Counted from the stretch's first letter, positions 10,293-18,708 are shown. The stretch: 64,000 nt of DNA from Bacteroidota bacterium (GCA_016124585.1 WGNL01000024.1:1-64000); one strand, 5' to 3'. Numbers and translations are program-made. The notes: generated by a model not told the origin, from the letters alone.

Positions 10293-10336
10293 TGGAAAAA
10301 GAAAACGTCTAAAAAGCAGAGCCTCTTAGACGTTCT
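10293..10336 (-). terminator. Terminator downstream of the 10502-10768 gene
   Basis: AACGTCTAA (10304-10312) pairs with TTAGACGTT (10326-10334). Read on the minus strand the hairpin is followed by a T-rich tract. It separates the small gene at 10502-10768 from the hydroxylase gene downstream. No coding region is apparent in the rest of the 10227-10501 spacer. Confidence 0.55.
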
Positions 10337-10501
10337 AGCTGAATCTGAAAACTCAGCATTAAAGTTTGGCGACGAATGAGAATACTTAGAACATCACCCA
10401 GTATACCAAAACCTTGCGCTTATTTGAATACCACATGCCAAATGCTGAATCAATGGTTAACCCATCAATTTAGCATTTGGGAAAATGTTTTGGCCAATTA
10501 G

Positions 10502-10768
10502 CTATAATTCAACCTGCATAGAAACGGTAAATGGCTCAAGCACGGTGTGCTTGTCTTTTACATGCTGGTGCTGCGGGTCAGCCATCATGGCACCAAGCTT
10601 TTCCATGTCATTTACTTCTGCGACGATGACGATTGAATTAGGGTCGTCTGTATCCTGAAATGTTTTAAAACTAGGAACATTAGGGCCAAAAATTTCTACC
10701 CTATCTTGGTGGCCATCAAGCCATTTTTTGATGTCACCTACTTTGTGACGGACTACTACGGTTGGCAT
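10502..10768 (-). CDS. Small conserved protein, likely ferredoxin-like alpha/beta barrel
   Basis: An 88-residue cytoplasmic protein without signal peptide. It starts MPTVVVRHKVGDIKKWLDGH and has a central VIVAEVNDMEKLGAMM segment. The strand-helix-strand pattern, with a valine-rich first strand and an acidic helix after VAEV, resembles stand-alone dimeric alpha/beta-barrel proteins (antibiotic-biosynthesis monooxygenase / EthD-like fold). I do not recognise a named family. It shares a 29-base upstream element with the SnoaL-like gene at 10857, so the two genes are probably co-regulated. Confidence 0.7.
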   Translation of the reverse strand: MPTVVVRHKVGDIKKWLDGHQDRVEIFGPNVPSFKTFQDTDDPNSIVIVAEVNDMEKLGAMMADPQHQHVKDKHTVLEPFTVSMQVEL

Positions 10769-10810
10769 AATTTAATTAATTTAGTAAAACTGAATAAATC
10801 AGTCTTTAGA

Positions 10811-10839
10811 GTTATTGCCTACTCTATTCGGTTTTCGGC
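10811..10839 (-). promoter_or_regulatory. Shared upstream element, copy 1
   Basis: This 29-base stretch matches 11401-11429 at 25 of 29 positions. Its conserved minus-strand core is GCCGAAAAC followed by GAGTAGGCA. It lies 42 bases upstream of the start codon at 10768, with the same orientation relative to its gene as the second copy. It could be an operator or a promoter for an alternative sigma factor. Confidence 0.5.
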
Positions 10840-10856
10840 TTCCCCGTTTTTAAAAA

Positions 10857-11342
10857 TTAATTTCCTGGTGCTAAGCCTAGCTGCCCAAAGAATTCGAGGT
10901 TATCCATCACCCCGAGATGCCTGGTTGCTTTGCCTTTTCCATTGAACCAAATGATGTCCACCGAATCCAATTTGAAAGATTTGCCAGTAGGCTGCATGCC
11001 CATGAACTCACCCTTCATCGTGCCGCTCGTCACGAGATAGGCCATGAGGGATTTATCATCTACTAACACTTCCTTTATTTCAAATTTTAAATCTGGGAAG
11101 GCAGTGAACATACTCTGCAACAAGGCTTTGGAGGCCTCCAACCCTTTCAACCCTGTCGCTTCCAGAAAGCCTGGAGGGAAATTATCCTGAAAATCAGTTG
11201 TGCAATACTGGTCCAATGCAGCAAGGTTTTTTGTGTTGAACCCTTCTATGACTTTGAGGTAATTGGCCTTGTTTTGTGCAGCAGTTTGAGCAGAAACCAA
11301 GGTTGTACCGAGCATTGCTACCAGCAGCAAAGCAAAACGCAT
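10857..11342 (-). CDS. Secreted SnoaL-like / NTF2-fold protein
   Basis: A 161-residue protein with an N-terminal signal peptide (MRFALLLVAMLGTTLVSAQ). The mature part has the SnoaL / NTF2-like pattern: VIEGFNTKNLAALDQYCTTD, later AFPDLKFEIKEVLVDD, then GTMKGEFMGMQPTGK and the C-terminal W-F-N-GKGKATRHLGVMD. SnoaL-type proteins are polyketide cyclases or, more often, uncharacterised small-molecule-binding proteins. The reading frame extends upstream to an ATG at 11381. I prefer 11342 because it gives a compact signal peptide. Confidence 0.82.
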   Translation of the reverse strand: MRFALLLVAMLGTTLVSAQTAAQNKANYLKVIEGFNTKNLAALDQYCTTDFQDNFPPGFLEATGLKGLEASKALLQSMFTAFPDLKFEIKEVLVDDKSLMAYLVTSGTMKGEFMGMQPTGKSFKLDSVDIIWFNGKGKATRHLGVMDNLEFFGQLGLAPGN

Positions 11343-11400
11343 GTTTTTGATAATTTGAAAAATGATGGTGCTTTTTTTCATTTGTTAATTGATTTAAGTT

Positions 11401-11429
11401 GTTGATGCCTACTCTGTTCCGTTTTCGGC
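11401..11429 (-). promoter_or_regulatory. Shared upstream element, copy 2
   Basis: Second copy of the element at 10811-10839 (25 of 29 identical). It lies 58 bases upstream of the preferred SnoaL-like start at 11342 and 19 bases upstream of the alternative start at 11381. Confidence 0.5.
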
Positions 11430-11601
11430 AACCCGGTAATTGTATTTTTTTGTATCAAAAACTCCCCACCTCCAGCCGATGCAGCACACGGTTGGAGTGA
11501 TGATTTTTGTTGTTTTCCTACGGTAAAAAGGAATCTGAAATCTTGTCGAAAGTGCTTCAGGTGTGATAGGACAAAGGTAGGTCGGGCTTCAACGGTTGGA
11601 A

Positions 11602-11619
11602 ATCACATTTTGATGTGAT
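11602..11619. promoter_or_regulatory. Dyad ATCACAT-TTTG-ATGTGAT
   Basis: A perfect 7-4-7 inverted repeat directly after the stop codon of the sensor kinase gene (on the minus strand). Its first 14 bases recur in reverse orientation at 14747-14760, in the kinase/regulator intergenic region. It is a candidate binding site for the LuxR-type regulator encoded at 14795. Confidence 0.4.
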
Positions 11620-11622
11620 GCG

Positions 11623-14600
11623 TCAAATGGCCTTCATGGTGAGCCGAACAGTGAACCCGTCGGTGTGCAACACTTCCAACTTTCCGCCCAGTTTTTTAGC
11701 CCGCATTTCCATATTCGAAAGGCCGAGCCCGGTGTAGGTTTTCGTTGATACGGCATGGCTGCCATTATCATGTATGCTGAGTTCAAACTGGCCGTCGAAA
11801 TTGCCGAAGCGCACCTTTACCAGCGAAGCGTCGGAATGGCGAACCACGTTGTTCAGGGCCTCCTTGAAAATAAGGAAAAGGTGCTGCCGAATATCCACGG
11901 GCAGGCTTTTCTCCAAAGGCAGTTCACCTAGCTCGAAGCTGGATTGGATGTCATGGGGCTGCAACAGGTCGGCCGTCTGCTCCTGCATCCGGTCGAGAAG
12001 GTTCTTCAGCTTGTCTCGGCGACTATCAATGCTCCAGACCATGTCCCGCATCTTGGAGACAGCAGTGCGGCTTATTTCGACAATATGCCTGATGCGACTG
12101 ACATCCTTCTCGTTGTTCGACATTTCGAGCAGTTCGGCCTGCATGGCCAGCCCGGAAAGCATCGAGCCTACCTCATCATGCAGGTCGCTGGCTATGCGGG
12201 TGCGCATGCGTTCCATTTCCAGTAGCCCCTGAACCCGATACCTGGCTATGCCGAAGGCAATGGCTGCCACCAAGGCTAACACGAGGAGGTAAAACCACCA
12301 AGTTTGGTAAAAAAACGGGCGCACCGTGAAAGGTACAGCCAGCTCCGACTCGCTCCAGTTGCCCTTGCTATCAGACGCTTTCACGTGCAGCACATAATCG
12401 CCGGGAGGTAAGCGGTTGTAGCGCACGAAGGCTAAGCCGCCGAGGTACGTCCAGTCGTTTTCCAGCCCATCGAGGCGGACGTAGTAGTGGTTTTTTTCGG
12501 GTTTAAAATAATTGGGCAACGCCCAGTTGAATTGAAACCAAGCGATATGAGGGGAGATAATGAAGCGGTCAAATGGTTGATTTCCAATTACTTGCACAAA
12601 TGTCGAGTCACGACGGCTATCGTATTGGGTAAAGCCCGTAAGACAGACTGGTGGGTTTTTCTCCAAATTCAGCACTGCCTTCAAATCGAGGACGTTCAGG
12701 CCGTTCAGGCCGCCGAACCAGAGCCGCCCAGCTGCATCTTTCATGGCTGAGGCGTAGTTGAATTCGTTATTTGTCAGTCCATCTTCTTCGAAAAAATTGT
12801 GAAAAGTACCTTCCCCTATCCGGTAACAAGAAAGCCCACTGTAGGTACCCGCCCAGATATTGCTTTCGGCATCTTCGAGGAGGCTCACAACGTTGTTGTC
12901 GCTGAGCCCTTCGTTCTTGGTAAAAACTAGATTTGACCATTTTTCGAAATTTTTCAAATCCCCACTGAGGCAGTTCAGGCCACCGCCGAAAGTCCCCACC
13001 CACAATCGGTTGGTTTTATCCAAATGCAGCGTCAGCACATGGTTTTTGCTCAGTGCAGGCTTGGTTTTAGTATTGAAATGGGCAAGCATTTCGCCTTGCT
13101 TGTTAAAGCAAAAAAGCCCATCGCTGACTGTCCCGACCCAGCAATTCCCTTTGGGTTCTTCCAAGAAAACTTCGGTCCTAATTTGAGCGCCAATTTGGGC
13201 TTCGTCAAGTTGCTTTTGAGAAAAAAACCTGTGGGAAGTATTGGCCTTGGTATCAAAAACGGTCAGTTTATCGAGTTCAAAACCAAAGAGCAGGTTGCCA
13301 TCGGACAACTGCGTGAGAGGGGCATGGCCGATTTTATCGTTCACATCCCGAAAGTCCCCAGCGATGGTACCTTTGCCAGTTTCCAAATTGATTTTCAAGA
13401 GCTTGTCCGTCAAGGTCCAAAGTGTATTGCTTTTATCATCAAGGGCAAAATGTTTAGCGCCCTCCATCACCGCACGGTTCGTCAATGAATCCCCAAAAGG
13501 CATCATCCGTTGGCGCTCGCCCGTGAGCGGATTAAGACGGTGTAGGCCAGTTTCGCCGTTTTCACAATAAGCGTAAATCTGGCCATCCTTGCCCTCAACC
13601 ATCCCTCGCATGGCATTGCCCCAAACTGCACCGGGCACAGCGAGATAGTTTTGGAATAGTTGCGCCCCAATTGGAAACCTCACCAAGCCGTTGTCGGTGG
13701 CTACCCAAAGCAGGTGCGTTCTGTCTTCGCAGAGATGATAGCTATTTGAAAATTGCAGGACGCCTCGCATCGCCACACTAAAATCGGTCAGCGTCCCATC
13801 CGTGGCAAGCCTTAACAGGCCGCTTCTTGTTGAAAACCAGGAATTGCCACGGCTGTCTTCCAACGCAAAATAGGCAGGGGTTGGTAGGCTGTCGGCAATG
13901 ACTTCGATTCGCCTTTCGTCGGGGTGGTACTGCCAGATTTGGAAGGTACTTTTTGGAAAAATGAAGACCCGGTTTTTGCTGTCTGTGAAAATGGGCGTGA
14001 AGTACATCTTCGTTCCGTTCCAGATGAAGCTATCGGGTTTCACGGCATGCAACAATTCACCTTGGGGGTTGAAAAGCCTCAGCCCGTCGGCGATGGTGCT
14101 CCACCAGACGTTGCCATCGGGGTCGCAGGCAACAGCGTTAAAGTGCATGCGAAGGTGTGGTGAACTGGCCACCTTGCTGAAAGGTAAGCCACCGGTGTAG
14201 TGCCACAAATACTGTTGCGTGTCATCGTCGCTGACCACCCAGGCTGTGCCATCCGTTGCCTTTCTCAGGCTGTGCATATTCCCTTTCAGACCTGCTTTTT
14301 CTGATAAGTTTTGCCAGTTGTAACTCCGTAAATCGAGAGAGTAGAGCAGGCCATCGGCGATGAGCCAAAGTGCTGTGTCGCCCATTAAAATCATGGCTTC
14401 TTCCGAAACATCCTCACCGGGAAACGGCAAATCTGCCTGCCAGTCGCTCCCAAACTTGACGAACTGACTCCCATCGTACCGTTCAAGGCCCTGCGAAGTA
14501 CCTAACCACATCAGGCCACGGCTGTCCTGTACCACCGCTGTCACCTTCCGAAAGCCAAGACCATCCTCGATGGTGAGGGCATCGGGTTTGGGCAACCGCT

Positions 14601-14655
14601 GGGAATGGAGCAGCAGCGGCAGCAACAGGATGGCCAAGGCAATGACGTGCTTCAA
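11623..14655 (-). CDS. Sensor histidine kinase: beta-propeller, Y_Y_Y, HisKA_3
   Basis: A 1010-residue membrane sensor kinase. A signal peptide is followed by about 700 residues of two-component-regulator propeller repeats (DSRGLMWLGTSQGLERY, later RLWVGTFGGGLNCL and NIWAGTYSGL). Then come a Y_Y_Y-type Ig domain, one transmembrane helix at about 770-795 (YLLVLALVAAIAFGI), a HisKA_3 dimerisation domain with DLHDEVGSMLSG (phospho-accepting His near 825), and a HATPase domain (FKEALNNVVRHSDA). Unlike hybrid propeller kinases it carries no receiver or AraC domain of its own. The partner is the divergent NarL/LuxR regulator at 14795. The periplasmic propeller presumably detects an extracellular or periplasmic ligand. 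Both neighbouring hydroxylase genes are candidate targets. Confidence 0.92.
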   Translation of the reverse strand: MKHVIALAILLLPLLLHSQRLPKPDALTIEDGLGFRKVTAVVQDSRGLMWLGTSQGLERYDGSQFVKFGSDWQADLPFPGEDVSEEAMILMGDTALWLIADGLLYSLDLRSYNWQNLSEKAGLKGNMHSLRKATDGTAWVVSDDDTQQYLWHYTGGLPFSKVASSPHLRMHFNAVACDPDGNVWWSTIADGLRLFNPQGELLHAVKPDSFIWNGTKMYFTPIFTDSKNRVFIFPKSTFQIWQYHPDERRIEVIADSLPTPAYFALEDSRGNSWFSTRSGLLRLATDGTLTDFSVAMRGVLQFSNSYHLCEDRTHLLWVATDNGLVRFPIGAQLFQNYLAVPGAVWGNAMRGMVEGKDGQIYAYCENGETGLHRLNPLTGERQRMMPFGDSLTNRAVMEGAKHFALDDKSNTLWTLTDKLLKINLETGKGTIAGDFRDVNDKIGHAPLTQLSDGNLLFGFELDKLTVFDTKANTSHRFFSQKQLDEAQIGAQIRTEVFLEEPKGNCWVGTVSDGLFCFNKQGEMLAHFNTKTKPALSKNHVLTLHLDKTNRLWVGTFGGGLNCLSGDLKNFEKWSNLVFTKNEGLSDNNVVSLLEDAESNIWAGTYSGLSCYRIGEGTFHNFFEEDGLTNNEFNYASAMKDAAGRLWFGGLNGLNVLDLKAVLNLEKNPPVCLTGFTQYDSRRDSTFVQVIGNQPFDRFIISPHIAWFQFNWALPNYFKPEKNHYYVRLDGLENDWTYLGGLAFVRYNRLPPGDYVLHVKASDSKGNWSESELAVPFTVRPFFYQTWWFYLLVLALVAAIAFGIARYRVQGLLEMERMRTRIASDLHDEVGSMLSGLAMQAELLEMSNNEKDVSRIRHIVEISRTAVSKMRDMVWSIDSRRDKLKNLLDRMQEQTADLLQPHDIQSSFELGELPLEKSLPVDIRQHLFLIFKEALNNVVRHSDASLVKVRFGNFDGQFELSIHDNGSHAVSTKTYTGLGLSNMEMRAKKLGGKLEVLHTDGFTVRLTMKAI

Positions 14656-14746
14656 TATTTATGTAAATTTAAATAAGTGATTCAAGACAGCCTTCAAGGT
14701 GTCATGCTGATGCTTGGGTGGGGAAAGGTAGCGCATTCAATCATCC

Positions 14747-14760
14747 CATCAAAATGTGAT
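14747..14760. promoter_or_regulatory. Copy of the CATCAAAATGTGAT motif between kinase and regulator genes
   Basis: Exact reverse complement of 11602-11615. It lies in the 139-base divergent promoter region, about 35 bases before the regulator start. Confidence 0.4.
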
Positions 14761-14782
14761 GCCTTCGCAAGTCTGTCCCATT

Positions 14783-14790
14783 TATCTTTG
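14783..14790 (+). promoter_or_regulatory. TAnnTTTG -7 box (TATCTTTG) four bases before the start codon
   Basis: Matches the Bacteroidota -7 consensus exactly. Only four bases separate it from the preferred ATG at 14795, which would give a leaderless or nearly leaderless transcript. No convincing -33 TTTG is present. Confidence 0.4.
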
Positions 14791-14794
14791 TCCC

Positions 14795-15433
14795 ATGAAA
14801 GCAACAAGCCTTGCCATTGTCGAAGACGACTTGATTGTCCGGGAGAGCCTTCAGACTCTTTTCGGAGAGAACCCTCAGTTCGAGTTGCAGGCCGTGCATG
14901 GCAATGTCGAGGACTTTTTGAAAGCCCTCGAAACAACCCCGCAAATCCAACCAAACATCCTGCTGCTCGACATCCAACTGCCGGGTATGTCGGGCATTGC
15001 TGGCATACCGCATATCAAACGGCTGCGGCCTTCCACCAACATCGTCATGCTCACTACCTTCGAGGACAGCGAAAGCATCTTCGCCGCCCTTTGTGCAGGG
15101 GCCTGTTCCTATCTGTCGAAGCAAACCTCGTTGGTAAATATCCGGGATGCAGTGATCACCGTGAGCCGAGGCGGCTCCTACATGTCGCCATCGGTGGCCC
15201 GCAAGGTCGTCGAGCATTTTTCCCCAAAACCAAAAAAGGAAAGCGCCCACCTCACCGACCGCCAGCTCGACATCGTGCGCTGCATCGTGGATGGCCTCAG
15301 CTATAAAATGATTGCCGACCGGCTGGACATTTCCATTGACACCGTCCGCACGCATATCATGCACGTTTACAGGGCATTGAACATCAACAGCAAGGGGGAA
15401 TTGATCCGGAAATCGCTGGAGGGGGAGGTGTGA
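14795..15433 (+). CDS. NarL/FixJ-type response regulator
   Basis: A 212-residue two-domain regulator. The receiver domain (1-120) has the acidic pair at 11-12, the phospho-accepting Asp59 in LLLDIQLPG and the conserved Lys in YLSKQTS. A LuxR-type helix-turn-helix at about 145-205 contains LTDRQLDIVRCIVDGLSYKM and IADRLDISIDTVRTHI. It is divergent from, and surely the partner of, the HisKA_3 kinase at 11623. An ATG at 14756 would add 13 residues before the first receiver strand. The start at 14795 puts that strand where the family has it. Confidence 0.92.
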   Translation: MKATSLAIVEDDLIVRESLQTLFGENPQFELQAVHGNVEDFLKALETTPQIQPNILLLDIQLPGMSGIAGIPHIKRLRPSTNIVMLTTFEDSESIFAALCAGACSYLSKQTSLVNIRDAVITVSRGGSYMSPSVARKVVEHFSPKPKKESAHLTDRQLDIVRCIVDGLSYKMIADRLDISIDTVRTHIMHVYRALNINSKGELIRKSLEGEV

Positions 15434-15482
15434 TGATTTTTCATTCAGAATGGCTCTCAACGATACAAAATTGATGAACAGA

Positions 15483-15512
15483 AAAGCCCCGGAAGATTAA
15501 TTCCGGGGCTTT
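15483..15512. terminator. Bidirectional terminator between convergent genes
   Basis: A perfect 12-base stem AAAGCCCCGGAA/TTCCGGGGCTTT with a six-base loop. It lies between the regulator stop (15433) and the hydroxylase stop (15530) and can serve both strands. Confidence 0.85.
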
Positions 15513-15529
15513 CATTTCTCTCATGAGGC

Positions 15530-17785
15530 TTATCCCAGCACTGACTTTTCTCCCATAAACGGTTGCTGATACACCCGTTTCCCTGTCGCCTTGTACAGCG
15601 CATTCGCCAGTGCTCCGAAGATAGGCGGGAACGGCGGCTCGCCCATGCCCGTTGGGGCGATTTCATTCTGAACAAAATGCACGTCAATGGCCTTCGGCGC
15701 CTCGCTCATGCGGATGATGCGGTACTTGTCGAAGTTCGTCTTGTCGGCAGCGCCTGCCTTGAAGGTCATCTCGCCGTAAAGCGCATTGCCAATGCCGTCG
15801 GTCACGGCACCCTCCGTCATGTTGGAGGCAGCATCTGGATTCACCACGATGCCGCAGTCAATGGCGCTGGTCACTTTTTGCACGACAGGCTTTCCATCTT
15901 CAATGGTCAAATCCAGCACGTGGGCGGCATAGCTGGCGTGGCAGAAATAGGCGGCGACGCCACGGCTCACACCTGCGGGCGGATTCGCCCAATTTGACTT
16001 GTCACGAACCAATTCCAGCACCCCAGCGTAGCGGTCAGCGTCGTAGTCGTTCTTTTCACCAACAGGATTTTCCTTCGCACGTTTCAGCAATTCCAATCGG
16101 AACTCGATGGGGTCTTTGCCCATTGCCTCGGCCAGCTCGTCGAGGAAGGACTGCTCTGCCCCAGCGATGAAGTTCGACCTCGGCGCACGGAAGGCCCCGA
16201 TGGTGATGTTCGAGTCAATTTTCCAGTCCTCGGCGAGGTAGTTATCGATGGCACCTGCGGGAAAACGGTCAGCATGGAGCGGGCTTTCAGGGATGCCGCC
16301 AGCCTTCACGTGGAAGGCAAGCAGGTTGTTGTTTTCATCCAAAGCTGCCCGGTAAGTGGCGTGGTATGCGGGACGATAAATGCCGTTGGTCATGTCGTCC
16401 TCACGCGTGTACATGAGCTTCACGGGGGCCTTCACTTGTTGGGAAATGAGCGCCGCCTCCACCATGTAGTGCGAGTATGCCCTGCGTCCGAAGCCGCCGC
16501 CCATGCGGGTCATCTCGATTTCGATATTTTCAGCGGGGATGCCCATTCTGGCTGCCAGCGTCGGTTCGATGATGCCGGGGGCTTGTAGCGGTCCTGCCAC
16601 TTTCACTTTGTCGCCCTTCACGTCGGCGAAGAAGTTCATCGGCTCCATGCAGTTGTGGGCAAGGTGCGGGCAGGAGTAGCTCCGCTCGATAATTTTTGCT
16701 GCTTTTTTAAATGCAGATTCTGGGTCGCCGTTCCGGCGAACGATATTGCCGGGCTTGGCGGCCAGTGCCTCCATTTTCGCATGGTGGTCGTCGCTGCTTT
16801 CGAGTCCGGCGGGTACATTTACGGTCTGTTTACCACCAAACCCTGCAACTGTCTCTGAGTAGGCGGCAATAGGTTCCCACTCCACTTTCAATGCCTTTTT
16901 CGCCTGCATCACTTCCCAAGTCGAATTGCCCACGACGGCGACCAGTTCGGGGAAGGCGTTGGTATCGAACATGGCTTTTTCAAAGCCATCATTGTAAGTT
17001 TTGAAGGAAAAAACATCCTTGATGCCGGGCATGGCTTTGGCTGCCGAACCGTCAAAAGATTTTAGCTTCATACCAAATGCGGGTGGATGCTCAATCATGG
17101 CGATGAGCATACCTTCCACTTGATAATCCAAGCCGAACATGGGCTTGCCGGTCACAATTTCTTTGCCCCGCACGTTCTTCTGCGAATGGCTGATGAGCTT
17201 AAAATCCTTCACCTCTTTCAGTGTCGGCTTCTCCGGCAAAGGGATTTTGGTGGCTGCCGCAGCCATTTCTCCGTAACCTGCAGATTTGCCACTTTTTTCA
17301 TGTTTAAGTACACCTAATTCTGTGGTGATTTCATCTGATGGTACTTGCCATGCCTGTGCAGCCGCCTCTTTGAGCATGTGCTTGGCAGCAGCGCCTGCAT
17401 TGCGCAGCGGTTCCCATTTCGTGGCAATGCCCCGGCTGCCCCCGGTGAACTGCCCAAATGCGGCAGGTGGAAAGTTGACGGGGTCGTGCATCGCCATTTC
17501 CACAACGACTTTTTTCCAATCGCAGTCAAGTTCCTCCGCTACAATCATGGGCATGGAGGTCATCACGTTCTGCCCAAATTCCGGGTTCGGCGTGATAATG
17601 CTCACGACGCCGTTCTCGCCGATTTTCAGGTAACTGTTGATGTTGAACCACTCCTTGGGCATGGTCAGCATTTCTTCCTTGGAAACAGGCTTACAGCTTT
17701 CCAGCCAGTTGAAGCCGATGACGAGGCCGCCTCCAGCGAGGATGGAGTTTTTCAAAAATGAACGTCTGCTATTGGAAACTGTCAT
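15530..17785 (-). CDS. Molybdopterin-binding hydroxylase large subunit (IorB-like), paralogue
   Basis: A 751-residue paralogue of the 7968-10226 protein. It has the same Tat leader (RRSFLKNS, residues 7-14), the GGGFGRRAYSHY and GAFRAPRSNF motifs and the C-terminal GMGEPP catalytic Glu region. It lies 128 bases downstream of the [2Fe-2S] subunit gene, and the two should form the enzyme: electrons pass from the Mo-pterin centre through two [2Fe-2S] clusters to an unknown acceptor. The reading frame continues upstream of 17785 for 33 codons without family similarity. The ATG at 17785 places the twin-arginine motif correctly. Substrate unknown. Confidence 0.9.
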   Translation of the reverse strand: MTVSNSRRSFLKNSILAGGGLVIGFNWLESCKPVSKEEMLTMPKEWFNINSYLKIGENGVVSIITPNPEFGQNVMTSMPMIVAEELDCDWKKVVVEMAMHDPVNFPPAAFGQFTGGSRGIATKWEPLRNAGAAAKHMLKEAAAQAWQVPSDEITTELGVLKHEKSGKSAGYGEMAAAATKIPLPEKPTLKEVKDFKLISHSQKNVRGKEIVTGKPMFGLDYQVEGMLIAMIEHPPAFGMKLKSFDGSAAKAMPGIKDVFSFKTYNDGFEKAMFDTNAFPELVAVVGNSTWEVMQAKKALKVEWEPIAAYSETVAGFGGKQTVNVPAGLESSDDHHAKMEALAAKPGNIVRRNGDPESAFKKAAKIIERSYSCPHLAHNCMEPMNFFADVKGDKVKVAGPLQAPGIIEPTLAARMGIPAENIEIEMTRMGGGFGRRAYSHYMVEAALISQQVKAPVKLMYTREDDMTNGIYRPAYHATYRAALDENNNLLAFHVKAGGIPESPLHADRFPAGAIDNYLAEDWKIDSNITIGAFRAPRSNFIAGAEQSFLDELAEAMGKDPIEFRLELLKRAKENPVGEKNDYDADRYAGVLELVRDKSNWANPPAGVSRGVAAYFCHASYAAHVLDLTIEDGKPVVQKVTSAIDCGIVVNPDAASNMTEGAVTDGIGNALYGEMTFKAGAADKTNFDKYRIIRMSEAPKAIDVHFVQNEIAPTGMGEPPFPPIFGALANALYKATGKRVYQQPFMGEKSVLG

Positions 17786-17822
17786 TGTTGGATTGTTTGA
17801 TTTTTGAATAGTTGGCTTGAAC

Positions 17823-17913
17823 GGATTGGAAAGCCGGCAGGGATTTCTAAGCCGTTCAACGCTAGGGGAGACCGGGCTTTCCAATCCCTTCCTACGGCCG
17901 GGCTTAGAAATCC
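17823..17913. repeat. Two interleaved 13-bp inverted repeats (A-B-A'-B')
   Basis: A at 17823-17835 (GGATTGGAAAGCC) pairs perfectly with 17875-17887. B at 17841-17853 (GGATTTCTAAGCC) pairs perfectly with 17901-17913. Because the arms interleave, both stems could coexist only as a pseudoknot. A and B also share their outer bases, so A/B' and B/A' pairing is possible. The element fills the spacer between the small and large hydroxylase subunit genes. Confidence 0.7.
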
Positions 17914-18366
17914 TTATCCCGCAGCTGTCTTAATCGCTGCCTTTATCCGAACATAGGTAGCACAGCGACAAATATTCCCATTCATTGCCCCTTCAATTTC
18001 AGCATCTGAGGGGTGGGGGTTAGACTTCAGTAAAGCAGCAGCATTCATGATTTGTCCTGCTTGACAGTATCCACACTGGGCCACATCGTGCTCCAGCCAT
18101 GCTTTTTGGACGGGGTGGTCGCCGTTTTCGGAAAGCCCCTCTATAGTGGTGATGGCTTGATCGCCAACCTGTGAGACAGGCAACATGCAGGAGCGCATGG
18201 CCACATCACCGAGGTGGATGGTGCAGGCGCCGCATTGAGCGATACCGCAGCCGTATTTCGTGCCAACGAGGTTGAGGTGGTCACGCAGCACCCAGAGCAT
18301 GGGCGTGGCGGGGTCAACGTCTACCGTCTGTTGTTTGCCGTTGATGTTTAAGGTGAAATTTGCCAT
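17914..18366 (-). CDS. [2Fe-2S] small subunit of the molybdopterin hydroxylase (IorA-like)
   Basis: A 150-residue iron-sulfur protein. The N-terminal plant-ferredoxin-type cluster uses Cys40, 45, 48 and 60 ([16 protein letters not shown]). The C-terminal helical [2Fe-2S] domain uses Cys98, 101, 133 and 135 ([20 protein letters not shown]). It relays electrons from the Mo-pterin site of the large subunit encoded next (15530-17785). It carries no signal peptide, so it is presumably carried across the membrane with the Tat-leader large subunit. The frame extends 29 codons upstream, but the ATG at 18366 opens the family's typical first beta strand ([11 protein letters not shown]). Confidence 0.93.
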   Translation of the reverse strand: MANFTLNINGKQQTVDVDPATPMLWVLRDHLNLVGTKYGCGIAQCGACTIHLGDVAMRSCMLPVSQVGDQAITTIEGLSENGDHPVQKAWLEHDVAQCGYCQAGQIMNAAALLKSNPHPSDAEIEGAMNGNICRCATYVRIKAAIKTAAG

Positions 18367-18407
18367 GATATTGGAATTGAAAAAGTTCTTAGAATTGTCT
18401 GTTGGGG

Positions 18408-18424
18408 TTTGCGCATAGCGCAAA
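18408..18424. promoter_or_regulatory. Palindrome TTTGCGC-ATA-GCGCAAA upstream of the hydroxylase operon
   Basis: A perfect 7-3-7 dyad 42-58 bases upstream of the small-subunit start. It is a plausible operator for the hydroxylase operon; no protein is assigned to it. Confidence 0.4.
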
Positions 18425-18520
18425 ATAAGGATTTGTATTTGGTTTTGGGGCAATATAAAACAAAGAAATAGTTACGATAATCAAACAGTTGTGCACTATT
18501 TTGTTGACTATCTCATAAAG

Positions 18521-18703
18521 TCACTTAGTTGCCAAGCAGTTTGGTAAACGACAGCGCCCCAATTTCCACTTGCTGCCTTCTTTAATGTACACTTCCGTTA
18601 CCATGAACCCATTGGTCACTTCATTGCTACCGACCACTGCCAGCAGGGTGATTTTGTTTAGTAAAATGGCCGTGTTCCCGATGGTTTCTACCGAAATTTC
18701 ATG
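18521..18703 (-). pseudogene. Remnant of an NTF2/SnoaL-like (DUF4440-type) gene
   Basis: Read on the minus strand, about 47 codons resemble the last part of a DUF4440/NTF2-like protein (VETIGNTAILLNKITLLAVV, then FMVTEVYIKEGSKWKLG). After KLG the frame is off. A one-base shift near 18556 restores the expected ending ALSFTKLLGN and a stop at 18525-18527. There is no start: the frame is closed by TAG at 18704-18706. The remnant abuts a second remnant on the other strand. Confidence 0.5.
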
Positions 18704-18708
18704 CTACT

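Noticed and set aside
11571-11600. AGGTAGGTC at 11575, a possible further ECF promoter
   Set aside because: No ACTGTCTTTA-like box follows at 13 bases. The same applies to GGTAGGTC inside coding regions near 28188 and 36590.
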